A stretch of DNA of 46,731 nt from Bacteroidales bacterium (GCA_017999895.1 JAGNKY010000019.1:1-46731); one strand, 5' to 3'. Shown: positions 15,606 through 27,768, numbered from the stretch's first letter. The notes: generated from the sequence alone by a model not told the origin. Numbers and translations are program-made.

Positions 15606-16004
15606 TTATTTTTTACTGTAACTATCCTCCTTTACTGAAGTCACCTCAACCTGATATACAGGTGGAATCTGATAGTAGTAATTGCCGCTCTGGTAAAGGT
15701 AGTTACATTCATAGAATACATCGCCGCTTATCAGAATATATTCATCCGTATTAAGTTTCTTAATAGAATCTATCCACTGGCTCGGATTGCAAAAATAATA
15801 AGTAGCACCTATTGACAAAGCCGGATAGAACACTATAGTATTGCTGCTTTCATTATACTGAATTAATACCTGTGCGTCTGTAAGTGTAAAGATTACATCT
15901 TTCCCGCATCCACATTTAGGTTGTTTTTTACATTCTGTGTTGAAAATCATTAAAAAAAGAATGATGGCAAACAATAGTATTTTATGTATTAGTTTTGATT
16001 TCAT
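15606..16004 (-). CDS. Hypothetical lipoprotein
   Basis: Small secreted protein of about 132 residues with no recognised domain. I chose the ATG at 16004 because it opens a normal signal peptide (MKSKLIHKILLFAIILFLMIF...) ending in NTEC. This is a somewhat unusual lipobox with Glu before the Cys. CKKQPKCGCGK then gives a cysteine cluster behind it. The longer frame from 16034 adds ten residues before the signal peptide. The mature part is rich in Tyr and Ile strands, so probably a beta-rich fold. It stands alone between the rpoC/DUF3467 end and the DUF2520 operon. Confidence 0.55.
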   Translation of the reverse strand: MKSKLIHKILLFAIILFLMIFNTECKKQPKCGCGKDVIFTLTDAQVLIQYNESSNTIVFYPALSIGATYYFCNPSQWIDSIKKLNTDEYILISGDVFYECNYLYQSGNYYYQIPPVYQVEVTSVKEDSYSKK

Positions 16005-16061
16005 ACAATATCCTGCTGTTATACTATTAAACAATAAAATTAAACATTTATTATTTTAACG

Positions 16062-16096
16062 CAGATAAAGCCTTCCCATAGGGAAAGCTTTATCTG
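16062..16096 (-). terminator. Stem-loop after the rpoBC-DUF3467 operon
   Basis: CAGATAAAGC and CTTCCC (16062-16077) pair with GGGAA and GCTTTATCTG (16081-16096) around a three-base loop, with a one-base offset in the middle. The stem is strong and lies 10 nt after the DUF3467 stop codon. The minus-strand sequence behind it is AT-rich but lacks a solid U-run, so its efficiency as an intrinsic terminator is uncertain. Confidence 0.55.
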
Positions 16097-16106
16097 TAAA
16101 TGTTTT

Positions 16107-16427
16107 TCAAGCCTGTGCAGCAGGGCCTCCGAAAGAGACAGGAGGCATAATAGGTCCCGTCTCTTTAACTTCTTTTATTTTGCCATGTACTGCCTCATAT
16201 TTTGCTATATTATCTTCGAGGGCCGCTGCAAGTCTTTTTGTATGTTCAGGTGTAAGAATAATTCTCGATTTTACCTGGGCTTTTGGCACTCCGGGCATAA
16301 GCCTTATAAAATCAATAATAAATTCTGAGGAAGAATGTGTTATAACTGCAAGGTTTGAATATATACCCTCTGCTACTTCATCATTAAGTTCGATGCTTAT
16401 CTGATTTTGTGCTTTTTGCTCCGACAT
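16107..16427 (-). CDS. DUF3467 protein
   Basis: Small soluble protein of 106 residues belonging to DUF3467: the core EGIYSNLAVITHSSSEFIIDF, MPGVPKAQVKSRIILTPEHTKRL and AALEDNIAKYEAVHG is characteristic. The C-terminal tail is Pro/Gly-rich (GPIMPPVSFGG). Its function is unknown. In Bacteroidota the gene regularly follows rpoC, as here with a 12-nt gap, which suggests a role tied to transcription or ribosome synthesis; this is inference from position only. Confidence 0.85.
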   Translation of the reverse strand: MSEQKAQNQISIELNDEVAEGIYSNLAVITHSSSEFIIDFIRLMPGVPKAQVKSRIILTPEHTKRLAAALEDNIAKYEAVHGKIKEVKETGPIMPPVSFGGPAAQA

Positions 16428-16439
16428 GATTTTAAGTTT

Positions 16440-19400
16440 TTATTTATTATCTTCAGCCGGTTCGAGTTGTGATTCTTTGATGCCTGTAAATTTTTCGAGT
16501 TCTTCAACGGAACCGACTATTACACTCTGGAATTCTCTTACACCTGTACCAGCAGGGATGAGATGACCGACAATAACATTCTCTTTCAGTCCTTCGAGTT
16601 TATCAACCTTACCAAGGATTGCGGCTTCGTTAAGCACTTTAGTTGTTTCCTGGAATGAAGCTGCAGAGAAAAAGCTGTTTGTCTGAAGTGCTGCTCTTGT
16701 GATTCCCTGAAGCACCTGGCATGAAGTGGCAGGGACTGCATCTCTTGCTTCAACCGTTTTAAGGTCACGTCTCTTAAGCATTGAGTTTTCATCGCGCAGT
16801 TTACGTGCTGTGATAATCATTCCAGGTTTAAGTGACTGTGAATCACCTGCATCTACAACAACTTTTTTGCCGTATATCCAATCATTTTCCTCCATGAACT
16901 CAAGTTTATCAACCACTTGTTTTTCGAGGAATTTAGTATCGCCCGGGTCAATAATTTCAACTTTACGCATCATTTGCCGGACGATTATTTCAAAGTGTTT
17001 ATCATTAATCTTAACACCCTGCATACGGTAAACTTCCTGTATTTCATTTACTATGTATTCCTGTACCATTGTAGGACCTTTTATTGCAAGGATGTCAGAA
17101 GGAGTTATAGCCCCGTCGGAAAGTGGTGTGCCGGCACGGACATAGTCGTTTTCCTGTACAAGTATTTGTTTCGAAAGAGGTACGAGGTACTTTTTGGTCT
17201 CACCTGATTTTGATTTAATAGCTATTTCCCTATTGCCTCTTTTAATTTTGCCGAACAATACTTCTCCGTCAATTTCTGAGACTATTGCAGGGTTGGACGG
17301 GTTACGTGCTTCGAACAATTCCGTAACTCTTGGAAGGCCTCCGGTTATATCGCCCGATTTGCCTATAGCTCTTGGAATTTTAGCAATTATATCTCCAGCT
17401 TCGACCATCTTATTAGCATCCGTCACCAGGTGGGCTCCAACAGGAAGGTTATATTCTTTTAGAATGTTGCCTTTATCGTCAAGGATACGAATTGCAGGAT
17501 TCTTAGTTTTGTCTCTGCTTTCTATTATAACTTTTTCTCTAAAACCTGTCTGTTCGTCTGATTCTTCGCGGTAAGTAACGCCTTCTATGAGATAGTCAAA
17601 AGCTACTTTACCCGACACTTCTGAAATTATAACGGCATTGAATGGATCCCATTCGCAAATCAATGTCCCTTTTTCGACTTCTTCACCAGGTTTTATATAG
17701 AGTTTCGAACCATAGGGAATAGAATGTGTTGTAAGTGTAATTCCTGTTTTCTTGTCTATTATTCTCAGTTCAGCAAGACGGCCTATCACAATGTCGATAG
17801 TTCCCTTTTCTGGGTCTTTCTTCGAAACTGTTTTTAGTTCGTCAAATTCGGCAATTCCGCTATAACGTGCAACGAGGTTCGATTCAGACGTAATGTTCAA
17901 AGCTGTACCACCGACGTGGAATGTACGCAGAGTTAGTTGTGTGCCTGGTTCGCCAATGCTTTGAGCGGCAATTACTCCTACTGCTTCGCCTCTCTGCACC
18001 ATGTGGCCGGTAGAGAGGTTACGTCCATAGCATTTTGCACAAACGCCTTTCTTTGATTCACATGTGAGTACCGATCTTATTTCAACCTGCTCAATAGGTG
18101 AATCTTCTATAACTTTAGCTATCTCTTCTGTTATTTCCTCACCTGCTGCAACAATAAGCTCACCCGTTAGCGGATTGAATACGTCGTGAACAACTGTACG
18201 CCCAAGTATTCTTTCATATAATGTTTCAACGACTTCCTCGTTCTTTTTGATAGCCGTTGCAACAAGTCCCCTGAGAGTGCCGCAGTCTTCCTCATTTATA
18301 ATGACATCCTGAGCCACATCAACAAGGCGGCGTGTAAGATAACCAGCGTCGGCCGTTTTAAGAGCCGTATCGGCAAGTCCTTTTCTAGCGCCGTGTGTTG
18401 AAATAAAGTATTCGAGCACTGAAAGCCCTTCCTTAAAGTTAGAGAGTATTGGGTTCTCTATGATTTCTGTACCTGTTGAGCCTGATTTCTGTGGTTTAGC
18501 CATAAGGCCTCTCATACCTGAGAGCTGACGTATCTGTTCTTTTGACCCTCTAGCACCCGAGTCGAGCATCATGTATACAGAGTTGAAGCCATCTTTATCG
18601 GCGGAAAGCTGTTTCATAAGTGCTTGTGTAAGACGCGCATTCACGTGAGTCCAGATGTCTATAATCTGATTATATCGTTCATTGTTGGTAATAAAGCCCA
18701 TGTTGTAATTGTTAAGGACTTCTTCAACCTGTTCGTATCCTTCCTGTACGAATTTCATTTTCTCATCCGGTATGATAACATCGTCGAGGTTGAAAGAAAG
18801 GCCGCCTTTGAAAGCAAAATTAAAGCCCATATTTTTTATTGCATCAAGGAAGTCGGCTGTTTTGGCAACTCCTGAAACTTTCAACACATGGCCGATAATT
18901 TCGCGCAGCGATTTCTTATTAAGGACTTCATTAATGAATCCCACTTCTTCTGGCACACACTGGTTAAAGAGCACTCTACCCACGGTGGTTTCAATGATAT
19001 GCTTTATAGGCTTTCCGTCAACTATATCGTCGACTTTTACTTTTATAAAAGCGTGAAGATCTACTTTACCTTCGTTATATGCAATGTTCACTTCTTCGGG
19101 AGAATAGAAAACTAATCCTTCTCCTTCTACTTTTTCTGTGTCACTGCTTTTACGCCCTTTTGTCATATAATAAAGTCCGAGTACCATATCCTGTGACGGC
19201 ACTGTGATAGGTGCACCGTTTGCAGGGTTAAGTATGTTATGGGATGAAAGCATAAGTATTTGTGCCTCAAGAATTGCAGTATTACCGAGAGGTACATGGA
19301 CAGCCATCTGGTCGCCGTCGAAGTCGGCGTTAAATGCCGTACATACAAGAGGATGAAGTTGAATAGCTTTCCCTTCTATTAGTTTTGGCTGGAAAGCTTG

Positions 19401-20738
19401 AATGCCAAGTCGATGCAATGTAGGAGCTCTGTTAAGCAGAACCGGGTGCCCTTTAAGAACATTTTCCAGAATATCCCATACAACAGGATCTTTGCGATCG
19501 ACTATTTTCTTGGCGGATTTAACTGTTTTTACTATTCCGCGTTCAATAAGCTTTCTGATAATGAATGGCTTATATAGTTCGGCAGCCATATCTTTTGGTA
19601 GTCCGCACTCATGAATTTTGAGTTCGGGTCCGACCACGATAACTGAACGTGCAGAATAGTCAACACGTTTTCCGAGAAGGTTTTGACGAAAACGACCTTG
19701 TTTCCCTTTAAGACTATCGCTGAGTGATTTAAGCGGGCGATTTGCCTCTGTCTTTACAGCATTAGCTTTTCTGGAATTATCGAAAAGGGAATCAACAGCT
19801 TCCTGAAGCATTCTCTTTTCATTGCGAAGGATAACTTCAGGAGCTTTTATTTCAATAAGCCTCTTAAGCCTGTTATTTCTAATAATAACGCGCCTGTAGA
19901 GATCGTTCAGGTCGCTTGTTGCGAATCGTCCGCCGTCGAGTGGAACGAGAGGACGTAGCTCTGGAGGAATAACAGGAACTACTTTAACAATCATCCATTC
20001 GGGTCGGTTAATATGTCTCGATTCTCTGAAAGCTTCAACAACCTGAAGACGTTTTAGAGCTTCATTTTTTCTCTGCTGTGATGTCTCAGTATTTGCTTTG
20101 TGACGAAGTGAATACGAAAGCTCATCGAGGTCGAGCCTGCTGAGCAGTTTGTAGAGTGCCTCGCCGCCCATATCTGCAATAAACTTATCTGGATGAGAAT
20201 CATCCAGGAGCTGATTATCTTTTGGAAGAGACTCGATTATTTCGAGATATTCTTCTTCACTGAGAAAATCAAGATAATTAATGCCGTCGGCTGCTTTGAT
20301 ACCTGGATTTATAACGACATATTTTTCATAATAGATAATTGAATCAAGTTTTTTTGATGGCAATCCAAGCAGATATCCTATTTTATTTGGCAGACATCTG
20401 AAATACCATATATGAGCAACAGGTACGACCAGTGTAATATGTCCCATTCTTTCGCGTCGTACCTTTTTTTCTGTCACTTCCACGCCACAGCGGTCGCAAA
20501 CTATTCCTTTATAACGTATTCTTTTGTATTTTCCGCAATGGCATTCATAATCTTTAACCGGGCCGAAAATCCTTTCGCAAAAAAGTCCGTCGCGTTCAGG
20601 TTTATAAGTACGGTAGTTGATTGTTTCCGGTTTAAGGACTTCGCCGCTTGACCTGTCGAGAATTTCTTCAGGTGAAGCCAGTCCAATTGAAATCCTTGAA
20701 TAATTGGTTTTTGCTTTATTATCTCTTCTGAATGACAT
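16440..20738 (-). CDS. rpoC: RNA polymerase subunit beta'
   Basis: Largest subunit of RNA polymerase, 1432 residues, which holds the catalytic Mg2+ and the clamp. The N-terminal zinc site is C-H-C-G...CDRCG (Cys66, 68, 81, 84). The catalytic loop NADFDGDQM lies at residues 470-478. The second zinc cluster near residue 860-950 includes [19 protein letters not shown]. The trigger-loop region follows ([16 protein letters not shown]). The C-terminal domain ends with the sandwich-barrel hybrid parts usual for Bacteroidota. It lies 46 nt downstream of rpoB. No lesion is visible. Confidence 0.99.
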   Translation of the reverse strand: MSFRRDNKAKTNYSRISIGLASPEEILDRSSGEVLKPETINYRTYKPERDGLFCERIFGPVKDYECHCGKYKRIRYKGIVCDRCGVEVTEKKVRRERMGHITLVVPVAHIWYFRCLPNKIGYLLGLPSKKLDSIIYYEKYVVINPGIKAADGINYLDFLSEEEYLEIIESLPKDNQLLDDSHPDKFIADMGGEALYKLLSRLDLDELSYSLRHKANTETSQQRKNEALKRLQVVEAFRESRHINRPEWMIVKVVPVIPPELRPLVPLDGGRFATSDLNDLYRRVIIRNNRLKRLIEIKAPEVILRNEKRMLQEAVDSLFDNSRKANAVKTEANRPLKSLSDSLKGKQGRFRQNLLGKRVDYSARSVIVVGPELKIHECGLPKDMAAELYKPFIIRKLIERGIVKTVKSAKKIVDRKDPVVWDILENVLKGHPVLLNRAPTLHRLGIQAFQPKLIEGKAIQLHPLVCTAFNADFDGDQMAVHVPLGNTAILEAQILMLSSHNILNPANGAPITVPSQDMVLGLYYMTKGRKSSDTEKVEGEGLVFYSPEEVNIAYNEGKVDLHAFIKVKVDDIVDGKPIKHIIETTVGRVLFNQCVPEEVGFINEVLNKKSLREIIGHVLKVSGVAKTADFLDAIKNMGFNFAFKGGLSFNLDDVIIPDEKMKFVQEGYEQVEEVLNNYNMGFITNNERYNQIIDIWTHVNARLTQALMKQLSADKDGFNSVYMMLDSGARGSKEQIRQLSGMRGLMAKPQKSGSTGTEIIENPILSNFKEGLSVLEYFISTHGARKGLADTALKTADAGYLTRRLVDVAQDVIINEEDCGTLRGLVATAIKKNEEVVETLYERILGRTVVHDVFNPLTGELIVAAGEEITEEIAKVIEDSPIEQVEIRSVLTCESKKGVCAKCYGRNLSTGHMVQRGEAVGVIAAQSIGEPGTQLTLRTFHVGGTALNITSESNLVARYSGIAEFDELKTVSKKDPEKGTIDIVIGRLAELRIIDKKTGITLTTHSIPYGSKLYIKPGEEVEKGTLICEWDPFNAVIISEVSGKVAFDYLIEGVTYREESDEQTGFREKVIIESRDKTKNPAIRILDDKGNILKEYNLPVGAHLVTDANKMVEAGDIIAKIPRAIGKSGDITGGLPRVTELFEARNPSNPAIVSEIDGEVLFGKIKRGNREIAIKSKSGETKKYLVPLSKQILVQENDYVRAGTPLSDGAITPSDILAIKGPTMVQEYIVNEIQEVYRMQGVKINDKHFEIIVRQMMRKVEIIDPGDTKFLEKQVVDKLEFMEENDWIYGKKVVVDAGDSQSLKPGMIITARKLRDENSMLKRRDLKTVEARDAVPATSCQVLQGITRAALQTNSFFSAASFQETTKVLNEAAILGKVDKLEGLKENVIVGHLIPAGTGVREFQSVIVGSVEELEKFTGIKESQLEPAEDNK

Positions 20739-20784
20739 ATTTTAAATTTTTAACTATTAACCAGATAAGAATTATTGATATTTA

Positions 20785-23700
20785 TTAGTCGAGTGTCACA
20801 CTCAAACAAAGTCCCCTGAGTTCATGTAGAAGAACATTAAGCGATTCAGGTATTCCGGGAGCAGGCATTGGTTCACCCTTAACAATTGCCTCATAAGCTT
20901 TAGCTCTGCCCACAACGTCGTCCGATTTAATTGTAAGTATTTCTTGCAGAGTATATGCTGCACCGAATGCCTCGAGTGCCCAAACTTCCATTTCTCCAAA
21001 TCTTTGTCCGCCAAACTGTGCCTTTCCTCCTAATGGTTGTTGTGTGATAAGAGAGTAAGGCCCTATAGATCTGGCATGCATCTTATCGTCGACCATGTGG
21101 CCGAGTTTCATCATATAAATCACCCCGACTGTAGCTGGCTGGTCAAATCTTTCGCCGGTTCCTCCATCGTAAAGAAATGTAGTACCATTTCTTGGAAGCT
21201 CAGCTTTATCGGTATATTCGGTAATCTGGTCAATTGTTGCACCATCGAATATAGGAGAAGAAAATATCACTCCAAGTTTTTGACCTGCCCATGAAAGAAC
21301 AGTTTCATAAATCTGTCCCAGATTCATTCGTGATGGAACGCCCAGAGGATTAAGAACAATATCAACAGGAGTGCCGTCTTCCAGGAAAGGCATATCTTCC
21401 TGGCGGACAATTTTTGCCACGATACCCTTATTACCATGTCTTCCTGCGAGTTTATCGCCCACTCTTATCTTTCTCTTTTTTGCAACGTAAACTTTGGCAA
21501 GCTGAACGATTCCGGCAGGGAGTTCATCACCTATTGTAATATTATACTTTTTGCGTTTATAAACACCGTCAATCTCTTTGTATTTAATTACATAATTATG
21601 AATAAGCTCTTTTATGTTGTCGTTTTTCTTTTTGTCGGTAGTCCATTTATTTGGATTAATATTAAGGTAGTCGATTTCCTGAAGCTGTTTAAGAGTGAAT
21701 TTTGCTCCCTTTGGTATAATATCGACATTAAGGTAATCCTTGACTCCCTGAGATGTTTTACCGTTTAAAAGGATAAAAAGTTTATCTACAAGTCTATTTT
21801 TGATCTCTTCAATATTCTTGTTGAATTCTGCATCGAGTTTTTCGAGAAGCGGTTTTTCGAGAGCTTTTGCCTTGCGGTCTTTTATAGCTCTTGTAAAGAG
21901 CTTCTTGTCTATTACAACTCCTTCGAGAGAGGGGCCTGCTTTAAGAGATGCATCTTTTACATCACCAGCTTTATCGCCGAAAATTGCTCTAAGCAGTTTT
22001 TCCTCTGGTGAAGGATCTGATTCGCCCTTTGGTGTAATTTTTCCGATTAGTATATCTCCAGGTTTTATTTTTGCGCCTATTTTGATAAGTCCATTTTCAT
22101 CAAGGTTTTTAGTAGCTTCCTCGCTTACGTTCGGTATGTCGGCTGTAAGCTCCTCAAGTCCTCTTTTTGTATCTCTTACTTCAAGGAGATATTCGTCAAT
22201 ATGAACTGATGTAAACATATCTTCCTGAAGAACTCTTTCGGATATCACGATAGCATCTTCGAAGTTATATCCCTTCCATGGCATAAAGGCGACTTTCAGG
22301 TTGCGTCCAAGAGCCAGTTCTCCATCCTTTGTTCCATATCCTTCTGTAAGAACCTGACCTTTTGTAACCTTTTCTCCTTTTCGTACAATTGGTACGAGAT
22401 TGATACACGTATTCTGGTTGGTTTTCCTGTATTTTGGAAGGTAATAATGTTTCACATCGTCCTCGAAGCTAACGAATTTTTCTTCATCTGTTCGTGTATA
22501 CCGTATAACTATCTCATTAGCATCAACATATTCAACAATACCGTCGCCTTCAGCAGTAATCAGAATACGGCTGTCGCTTATTAATTTTTTCTCAAGTCCG
22601 GTTCCAACGATAGGTGTTTCCGGATTGATAAGCGGTACTGCCTGGCGCATCATATTAGAGCCCATAAGTGCTCTGTTTGCATCGTCGTGCTCAAGGAACG
22701 GTATCAGAGATGCGGCTATTGATGCTATCTGATTAGGAGCAATATCGATAAAGTCAATGTTTTCAGGAGCTTCATTAGTATAATCGGCTTCGAATCTGCA
22801 TTTAACTCTCTGTTCTGCAAAAGTGCCGTCCGGATTAAGTTTGGCATTAGCCTGTGCAATTCTTTTACCTTCTTCTTCCTCGGCACTCAGCCAGACGATT
22901 CCCTCATCGCTTAAATCCACTTTCCCGTTAACTACTTTTCTGTAAGGAGTAACGATAAAACCGAGTTCGTTTATTTTTGCATAGACACAAAGTGACGATA
23001 TAAGTCCGATATTAGGGCCTTCCGGTGTTTCTATTGGGCAGAGTCGCCCGTAATGAGTATAATGGACATCGCGCACCTCAAAACCAGCTCTTTCACGCGA
23101 CAGACCACCTGGTCCAAGAGCAGACATACGTCTTTTATGTGTCATTTCGGCCAATGGGTTGGTCTGGTCCATGAACTGTGATAACTGATTTGTACCAAAG
23201 AAAGAATTAATCACAGAGGCAAGTGTTTTGGAGTTGATCAGGTCAACAGGTGTAAACACCTCGTTATCCCTTACATTCATTCTTTCTCTTATAGTACGAG
23301 CCATTCTCGAAAGTCCGACTCCAAACTGAGCATAAAGCTGTTCACCAACAGTACGCACTCTTCTGTTACTGAGATGGTCTATATCGTCTACTTCAGCTCT
23401 TGAATTGATAAGCTGAATAAGATAGCTTATGATCTTAATGATATCTTCTTTTGTTAGAACTCTGATATTCGGATTGATATCGAGTCCGAGTTTTTTATTT
23501 ATTCTGTATCTTCCAACCTCTCCAAGGTCATAACGTTTGTCTGAGAAGAAAAGTTTTTCTATTACGTCTCGTGCTGTTGCCTCATCGGGAGGTTCTGCGT
23601 TGCGAAGCTGACGATAGATATAAATGACTGCTTCTTTTTCAGAATTACAGGGATCTTTTTGAAGCGTGTTATAAATAATTGTATAATCTGACAGGCTAAC

Positions 23701-24594
23701 ATCTTCGCGGTGCAGGAGAATTGTTTTTGCACCTGAATCAACGATAAGGTCTATATGTTCAGGTTCAATCACTGTTTCCCTGTCAAGAACAACTTCATTA
23801 CGTTCTATTGAAACGACTTCTCCTGTATCTTCATCTACAAAATCTTCCACCCATGTCCGGAGAACTCTTGCAGCAAGTTTTCTTCCGATAAATTTCTTAA
23901 GGCTTGTTCTTGAAACTTTATGTTCTTCGGCCAGATTGAAAATTTCAAGGATCTCTTTGTCGCTTTCGAACCCTATAGCTCTTAGAAGTGTTGTTACTGG
24001 CAGTTTCTTTTTTCTATCTATATAAGCATACATTACGTTGTTTATATCTGTAGCAAATTCGATCCACGAGCCTTTGAAAGGTATTACGCGTGCCGAGTAA
24101 AGCTTGGTGCCGTTAGGATGTATGCTTTGTCCGAAAAATACGCCTGGAGAGCGGTGAAGTTGTGAAACAACCACTCTTTCGGCCCCATTTATCACAAAAG
24201 TTCCTCTTTCGGTCATATATGGAATAACACCCAGATAAACATCCTGAATAACTGTGTCAAAATCCTCATGTTCAGGATCGGTACAGTAAAGTTTTAATTT
24301 TGCCTTAAGCGGAACACTATAAGTTAGCCCGCGTTCAAGGCATTCTTCGATTGTATATCTTGGAGGATCAATTGAGTAATCTATAAATTCGAGTACAAAA
24401 TTGTTCCTTGTATCTGTTATTGGAAAATTTTCATTGAAAACTTTAAAGAGTCCTTCTTTTTTTATATTTTCCGGCGTTGTTCCAAGCTGGAAAAAATCAA
24501 AAAATGATTTTAACTGGATCTCCAGAAAATCAGGATAGTCCTGGCTATCTTCTCTGGAAGCAAAATTTATTCTTTCGTTTATTCTTGATGACAT
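20785..24594 (-). CDS. rpoB: RNA polymerase subunit beta
   Basis: Second large subunit of RNA polymerase, 1269 residues, forming the pincer and the RNA/DNA-binding cleft. The rifampicin-binding segment is encoded near 23130-23205 and reads [20 protein letters not shown] followed by [14 protein letters not shown]. The residues matching E. coli Asp516, His526 and Ser531 are all of the sensitive type, so no classical resistance change is present. The end carries [21 protein letters not shown], the usual anchor for beta'. It is preceded by a terminator-like hairpin behind rplL that may set its dose relative to the ribosomal proteins. Confidence 0.99.
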   Translation of the reverse strand: MSSRINERINFASREDSQDYPDFLEIQLKSFFDFFQLGTTPENIKKEGLFKVFNENFPITDTRNNFVLEFIDYSIDPPRYTIEECLERGLTYSVPLKAKLKLYCTDPEHEDFDTVIQDVYLGVIPYMTERGTFVINGAERVVVSQLHRSPGVFFGQSIHPNGTKLYSARVIPFKGSWIEFATDINNVMYAYIDRKKKLPVTTLLRAIGFESDKEILEIFNLAEEHKVSRTSLKKFIGRKLAARVLRTWVEDFVDEDTGEVVSIERNEVVLDRETVIEPEHIDLIVDSGAKTILLHREDVSLSDYTIIYNTLQKDPCNSEKEAVIYIYRQLRNAEPPDEATARDVIEKLFFSDKRYDLGEVGRYRINKKLGLDINPNIRVLTKEDIIKIISYLIQLINSRAEVDDIDHLSNRRVRTVGEQLYAQFGVGLSRMARTIRERMNVRDNEVFTPVDLINSKTLASVINSFFGTNQLSQFMDQTNPLAEMTHKRRMSALGPGGLSRERAGFEVRDVHYTHYGRLCPIETPEGPNIGLISSLCVYAKINELGFIVTPYRKVVNGKVDLSDEGIVWLSAEEEEGKRIAQANAKLNPDGTFAEQRVKCRFEADYTNEAPENIDFIDIAPNQIASIAASLIPFLEHDDANRALMGSNMMRQAVPLINPETPIVGTGLEKKLISDSRILITAEGDGIVEYVDANEIVIRYTRTDEEKFVSFEDDVKHYYLPKYRKTNQNTCINLVPIVRKGEKVTKGQVLTEGYGTKDGELALGRNLKVAFMPWKGYNFEDAIVISERVLQEDMFTSVHIDEYLLEVRDTKRGLEELTADIPNVSEEATKNLDENGLIKIGAKIKPGDILIGKITPKGESDPSPEEKLLRAIFGDKAGDVKDASLKAGPSLEGVVIDKKLFTRAIKDRKAKALEKPLLEKLDAEFNKNIEEIKNRLVDKLFILLNGKTSQGVKDYLNVDIIPKGAKFTLKQLQEIDYLNINPNKWTTDKKKNDNIKELIHNYVIKYKEIDGVYKRKKYNITIGDELPAGIVQLAKVYVAKKRKIRVGDKLAGRHGNKGIVAKIVRQEDMPFLEDGTPVDIVLNPLGVPSRMNLGQIYETVLSWAGQKLGVIFSSPIFDGATIDQITEYTDKAELPRNGTTFLYDGGTGERFDQPATVGVIYMMKLGHMVDDKMHARSIGPYSLITQQPLGGKAQFGGQRFGEMEVWALEAFGAAYTLQEILTIKSDDVVGRAKAYEAIVKGEPMPAPGIPESLNVLLHELRGLCLSVTLD

Positions 24595-24660
24595 TTATTT
24601 GTAGGATTAAGTAAACTTATACAAAATATTTTACATTAAAATATAATAAATATATATAGA

Positions 24661-24697
24661 GAAAAAGGTCTAGTCCCGATATTACGGGACTAAACCT
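24661..24697 (-). terminator. Attenuator-like hairpin between rplL and rpoB
   Basis: On the transcribed (minus) strand AGGTTTAGTCCCG pairs with CGGGACTAGACCT around a 6-nt loop, a 13-bp stem with one G-U pair. TTTTT follows at once, so it has the form of an intrinsic terminator. It lies inside the operon, 23 nt after the rplL stop codon, with no strong promoter visible between it and rpoB. Partial read-through would lower rpoB-rpoC relative to the ribosomal protein genes, as known for the same gap in E. coli. Confidence 0.7.
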
Positions 24698-24720
24698 GTA
24701 AATCAGTAATCAGTTTAACT

Positions 24721-25101
24721 TTATTTAAGTTCAACTTCGGCTCCTGCTTCTGTCAGCTTTGCTTTTATAGTTTCTGCTTCTTCTTTAGTAATGCCTTCCT
24801 TAATTGGACCAGGGGCTGTATCAACCAATGCCTTTGCTTCTTTAAGTCCAAGCCCTGTAAGGTCTTTTACCAGTTTCACAATTTGTAATTTTTGAGCACC
24901 TGCGGATTTAAGAATTACGTCGAATTCCGTTTTTTCTTCGGCTGCAGGGGCTCCGGCACCGCCAGCTGCAGGAGCTGCAACAGCCACCGATGCTGCGGCG
25001 GGTTCAATACCATACTCTTCCTTGAGTATCTTAGCAAGTTCATTAACTTCCTTTACGGAAAGATTGACCAGTTCTTCTGCAAATTTTTTAAGATCAGCCA
25101 T
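24721..25101 (-). CDS. rplL: Ribosomal protein bL12 (L7/L12)
   Basis: Stalk protein of the large subunit, 126 residues, which recruits translation GTPases. The N-terminal dimerisation domain ([22 protein letters not shown]) leads to an Ala/Gly-rich hinge ([19 protein letters not shown]), and the C-terminal globular domain ends with [17 protein letters not shown]. Length and order are as expected. It is 34 nt downstream of rplJ, whose product anchors it on the ribosome. Confidence 0.98.
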   Translation of the reverse strand: MADLKKFAEELVNLSVKEVNELAKILKEEYGIEPAAASVAVAAPAAGGAGAPAAEEKTEFDVILKSAGAQKLQIVKLVKDLTGLGLKEAKALVDTAPGPIKEGITKEEAETIKAKLTEAGAEVELK

Positions 25102-25135
25102 TTTTATTGAATTTTTATTGATTATACATTATTAA

Positions 25136-25654
25136 TTATTCTTTTTTTGAAAGTGTTTCAAGAACACCTTGTAATTTATTACCGCCCGACATAAGTGCAG
25201 ATATGACATTGCTCATCGGACTCTTCAACAGGAGTATGACATCTCCTATGAGTTCCTCTTTTGTTTTTATGGAGACAAGTGTATCGATCATATTATCTCC
25301 AACATAGATAGATTCCTGTACATATGCGCCTTTAAGAATGGGCTTATCATGTTGCTGTCGGAAATCTTTTATTAGTTTTGCCGGAAAACTGGCTGAATTA
25401 GCAAACATGATGGACGTTGGACCTTTAAGAACAGGATAAAGTTTTTCAAAGTTGCCGCCTGATTTTTCAAGGGCTCTTTTCAGTAGAGTATTCTTAACAA
25501 CCACCAGTTTTACCTGGTTTTCGAAACATTTTCTTCTGAGGGCGCTTGTATCGGCAGCATTAAGGTTTGCAATATCGGTCAGATAAAAGTGGTCGTATTC
25601 CTTTATTTGTTTTGCAAGAGTTTCAACTAAAGTATCTTTGTCTTCGCGTCTCAT
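25136..25654 (-). CDS. rplJ: Ribosomal protein uL10
   Basis: Base of the ribosomal stalk, binding 23S rRNA and the bL12 dimers; about 172 residues. I place the start at the ATG at 25654 (MRREDKDTLVETLAKQIKEY), which matches the family N-terminus. The in-frame ATG at 25687 would overlap rplA and add an unusual 11-residue tail. The core FYLTDIANLNAADTSALRRK and VVVKNTLLKRALEKSGG is typical. The C-terminal helix that carries bL12 follows (NVISALMSGGNKLQGVLETL). Confidence 0.96.
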   Translation of the reverse strand: MRREDKDTLVETLAKQIKEYDHFYLTDIANLNAADTSALRRKCFENQVKLVVVKNTLLKRALEKSGGNFEKLYPVLKGPTSIMFANSASFPAKLIKDFRQQHDKPILKGAYVQESIYVGDNMIDTLVSIKTKEELIGDVILLLKSPMSNVISALMSGGNKLQGVLETLSKKE

Positions 25655-25670
25655 AATTTTATCTTCAGTT

Positions 25671-26375
25671 TTAATTTTGTGATTCAAGCAGGCTCTTAGG
25701 ATCTATCTTAATGCTCGGGCTCATTGTACTGGAAAGGAAAATACTTTTTATATAAGTTCCCTTTGCAGCTGCCGGTTTAAGTTTATTAATTGTTGAGATA
25801 AACTCTTTAGCATTATCAACAATATGTGAAGGATCGAAAGAGACCTTTCCGATTGAGGCATGAATGATTCCGTATTTATCTACTTTGAAATCTATTTTCC
25901 CCTGTTTTACTTCTCTCACAGCCTTGCCAATTTCATTGGTTACGGTTCCGCTTTTTGGATTTGGCATTAATCCACGAGGTCCGAGTATTCTGCCAAGCTG
26001 ACCAATTTTACTCATAACTGACGGAGTGGTTATTATTACATCAACATCAGTCCATCCTCCCTTTATTTTTTCGATATATTCATCAAGGCCGACATAATCT
26101 GCGCCTGCCTCTCGTGCTTCAGCTTCCTTATCAGGTTCACAAAGTACTAATACTCGTACATGTTTGCCTGTTCCGTGTGGAAGGGAAACAACACCGCGAA
26201 CCATCTGGTTGGACTTTCGAGGATCAATACCTAACCTTACGTCAAGATCGACAGAAGCATCAAATTTTGTAGTGGTAATCTCTTTTACCAGTTTAGCAGC
26301 TTCTGTCAATGAATAAAGTTTTGTCCTATCAATTTTTTCGAGGACAAGCTTTCGATTCTTGGTAAGTCTACTCAT
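25671..26375 (-). CDS. rplA: Ribosomal protein uL1
   Basis: L1-stalk protein of the large subunit, 234 residues, which moves deacylated tRNA out of the E site; in many bacteria it also represses its own operon by binding a 23S-like mRNA structure upstream of rplK. Signatures are [20 protein letters not shown] near residue 40, [21 protein letters not shown] (residues about 122-142) and [17 protein letters not shown]. The start overlaps the rplK stop by 4 nt, so both genes are translationally coupled. Confidence 0.98.
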   Translation of the reverse strand: MSRLTKNRKLVLEKIDRTKLYSLTEAAKLVKEITTTKFDASVDLDVRLGIDPRKSNQMVRGVVSLPHGTGKHVRVLVLCEPDKEAEAREAGADYVGLDEYIEKIKGGWTDVDVIITTPSVMSKIGQLGRILGPRGLMPNPKSGTVTNEIGKAVREVKQGKIDFKVDKYGIIHASIGKVSFDPSHIVDNAKEFISTINKLKPAAAKGTYIKSIFLSSTMSPSIKIDPKSLLESQN

Positions 26376-26830
26376 TTCTGATTAATTTTATAAGATTCAG
26401 GGAATTCGCCTATTACGTCTATTCCCATACTCTTTGCGGTTCCAGCTACCATTCTCATTGCCGATTCCAATGTGAAACAGTTCATATCTTCCATTTTATC
26501 TTTTGCAATATTTTTAACCTGTTCCCACGTTATGGAAGCAATTATAATCCTATTTGGCTCCGGACTTCCTTTTTGCACTTTTGCACATTCTAACAGTTGC
26601 ATTGACACCGGTGGAGTTTTTGTAACAAATTCGAATGATTTGTCTTTATAAACAGTAATCACCACCGGAATAACTTTTCCTGCCTTATCTTGAGTTCTGG
26701 CATTAAACTGTTTGCAGAAATCCATGATATTTACGCCCTTTGAGCCCAATGCAGGGCCTACGGGTGGTGAAGGATTAGCAGCACCGCCTCGGATTTGTAA
26801 TTTTATTATTCCAGCAATTTCTTTTGCCAT
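26372..26830 (-). CDS. rplK: Ribosomal protein uL11
   Basis: L11 protein of the GTPase-associated centre, 152 residues, a few longer than the usual 141-147 owing to a short C-terminal tail. The N-terminal domain has [20 protein letters not shown] with the flexible proline-rich hinge region after it. The C-terminal RNA-binding domain includes [19 protein letters not shown] and [13 protein letters not shown]. It lies 91 nt downstream of nusG and starts the rplKA pair. Confidence 0.98.
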   Translation of the reverse strand: MAKEIAGIIKLQIRGGAANPSPPVGPALGSKGVNIMDFCKQFNARTQDKAGKVIPVVITVYKDKSFEFVTKTPPVSMQLLECAKVQKGSPEPNRIIIASITWEQVKNIAKDKMEDMNCFTLESAMRMVAGTAKSMGIDVIGEFPESYKINQK

Positions 26831-26921
26831 AATTGATTATTAATTTTATTTTGCGAACCTGACAGCCACTCAGGAAGCATTACAATTTATTGTGGCCGTC
26901 AATATCTTAATATACTTTTTA

Positions 26922-27470
26922 TTAGCTTTCTTTTTCAACCTGCATAAAACTTAATTCAAGTGGAGTTTTACGTCCAAAAATCTTTACCATCACCTTAAGT
27001 TTCTTTTTCTCCTCATTAACCTCTTCTATTACACCTGTAAAGCTGTTGAAAGGTCCGTCAATCACTTTCACTGTTTCGCCTACAAAGAAGGGTATATTCA
27101 ATTCCTCATCACTTGCATTGAGCTCATCAACTTTGCCCAGTATTCTGTTTATCTCTGATTTTCTCAATGGAACAGGTTCTCCATCCTCTGAGCCAAGAAA
27201 TCCCATCACATTGGGAATATTTCGTAAAAGATGGGGCACTTCGCCTACAAGAGCAGCTTCGACAAGTACATATCCAGGGAAAAATGATTTTTCCTTGCTA
27301 ATCTTTTTACCGGATCTTATCTGGTAAACTTTTTCAGTTGGAATCAGTACCTGAGAAACAAAGTCCTGAAGTTTACGTCTGGCAACTTCATTTTCTATAT
27401 ATTCCTTGACCTTTTTCTCCTTGCCGCCAATAGCACGAAGCACGTACCATTTCTTTACAATATCCGTCAT
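26922..27470 (-). CDS. nusG: Transcription antitermination factor NusG
   Basis: Elongation factor that binds the RNA polymerase clamp and couples transcription with translation or Rho. The protein is about 182 residues. I chose ATG 27470 ([14 protein letters not shown]), because the frame before it has only a TTG start and overlaps secE. The N-terminal NGN domain contains [19 protein letters not shown] and [11 protein letters not shown]. The C-terminal KOW domain includes [19 protein letters not shown] and [19 protein letters not shown]. It follows secE in the conserved secE-nusG pair. Confidence 0.97.
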   Translation of the reverse strand: MTDIVKKWYVLRAIGGKEKKVKEYIENEVARRKLQDFVSQVLIPTEKVYQIRSGKKISKEKSFFPGYVLVEAALVGEVPHLLRNIPNVMGFLGSEDGEPVPLRKSEINRILGKVDELNASDEELNIPFFVGETVKVIDGPFNSFTGVIEEVNEEKKKLKVMVKIFGRKTPLELSFMQVEKES

Positions 27471-27487
27471 CGGAAGTCGTGTAATTT

Positions 27488-27679
27488 TCAATATAGCAAA
27501 CTATAAATAAATCCCATAAATCTGCCAAAAATCAGATCAATAACCGCAACGATCAAAGCAATTATAAGCGTTGTAACCATCACAAGTGTTGCGCTATTCT
27601 GAAGTTCACTCCATGAAGGCCATGTAACTTTATGAACAAGTTCCGTATATACTTCTTTGAAATACTTTTTAATTTTCAT
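27488..27679 (-). CDS. secE: Preprotein translocase subunit SecE
   Basis: Small subunit of the SecYEG channel, 63 residues, of the short one-helix bacterial type. The amphipathic N-terminal part [20 protein letters not shown] carries the conserved TWPS motif, and one membrane segment near residues 34-58 follows ([20 protein letters not shown]). It lies between tRNA-Trp and nusG, 17 nt before the chosen nusG start. Confidence 0.96.
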   Translation of the reverse strand: MKIKKYFKEVYTELVHKVTWPSWSELQNSATLVMVTTLIIALIVAVIDLIFGRFMGFIYSLLY

Positions 27680-27695
27680 TCTCTGAAGGTTTAAG

Positions 27696-27768
27696 CACGG
27701 GAGGAGAGGCTCGAACTCCCGACACCTGGTTTTGGAGACCAGTGCTCTACCAACTGAGCTACACCCGT
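27696..27768 (-). tRNA. tRNA-Trp(CCA)
   Basis: Full cloverleaf of 73 nt on the minus strand. The anticodon stem CTGGT/ACCAG encloses loop CTCCAAA with anticodon CCA, the D-arm is GCTC...GAGC, and the T-loop is TTCGAGC. The 3' CCA is not encoded. In the acceptor stem ACGGGTG/CTCCCGT, position 6 (T) faces T67, a single mismatch where relatives usually pair. It sits between tuf and secE. Confidence 0.95.
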
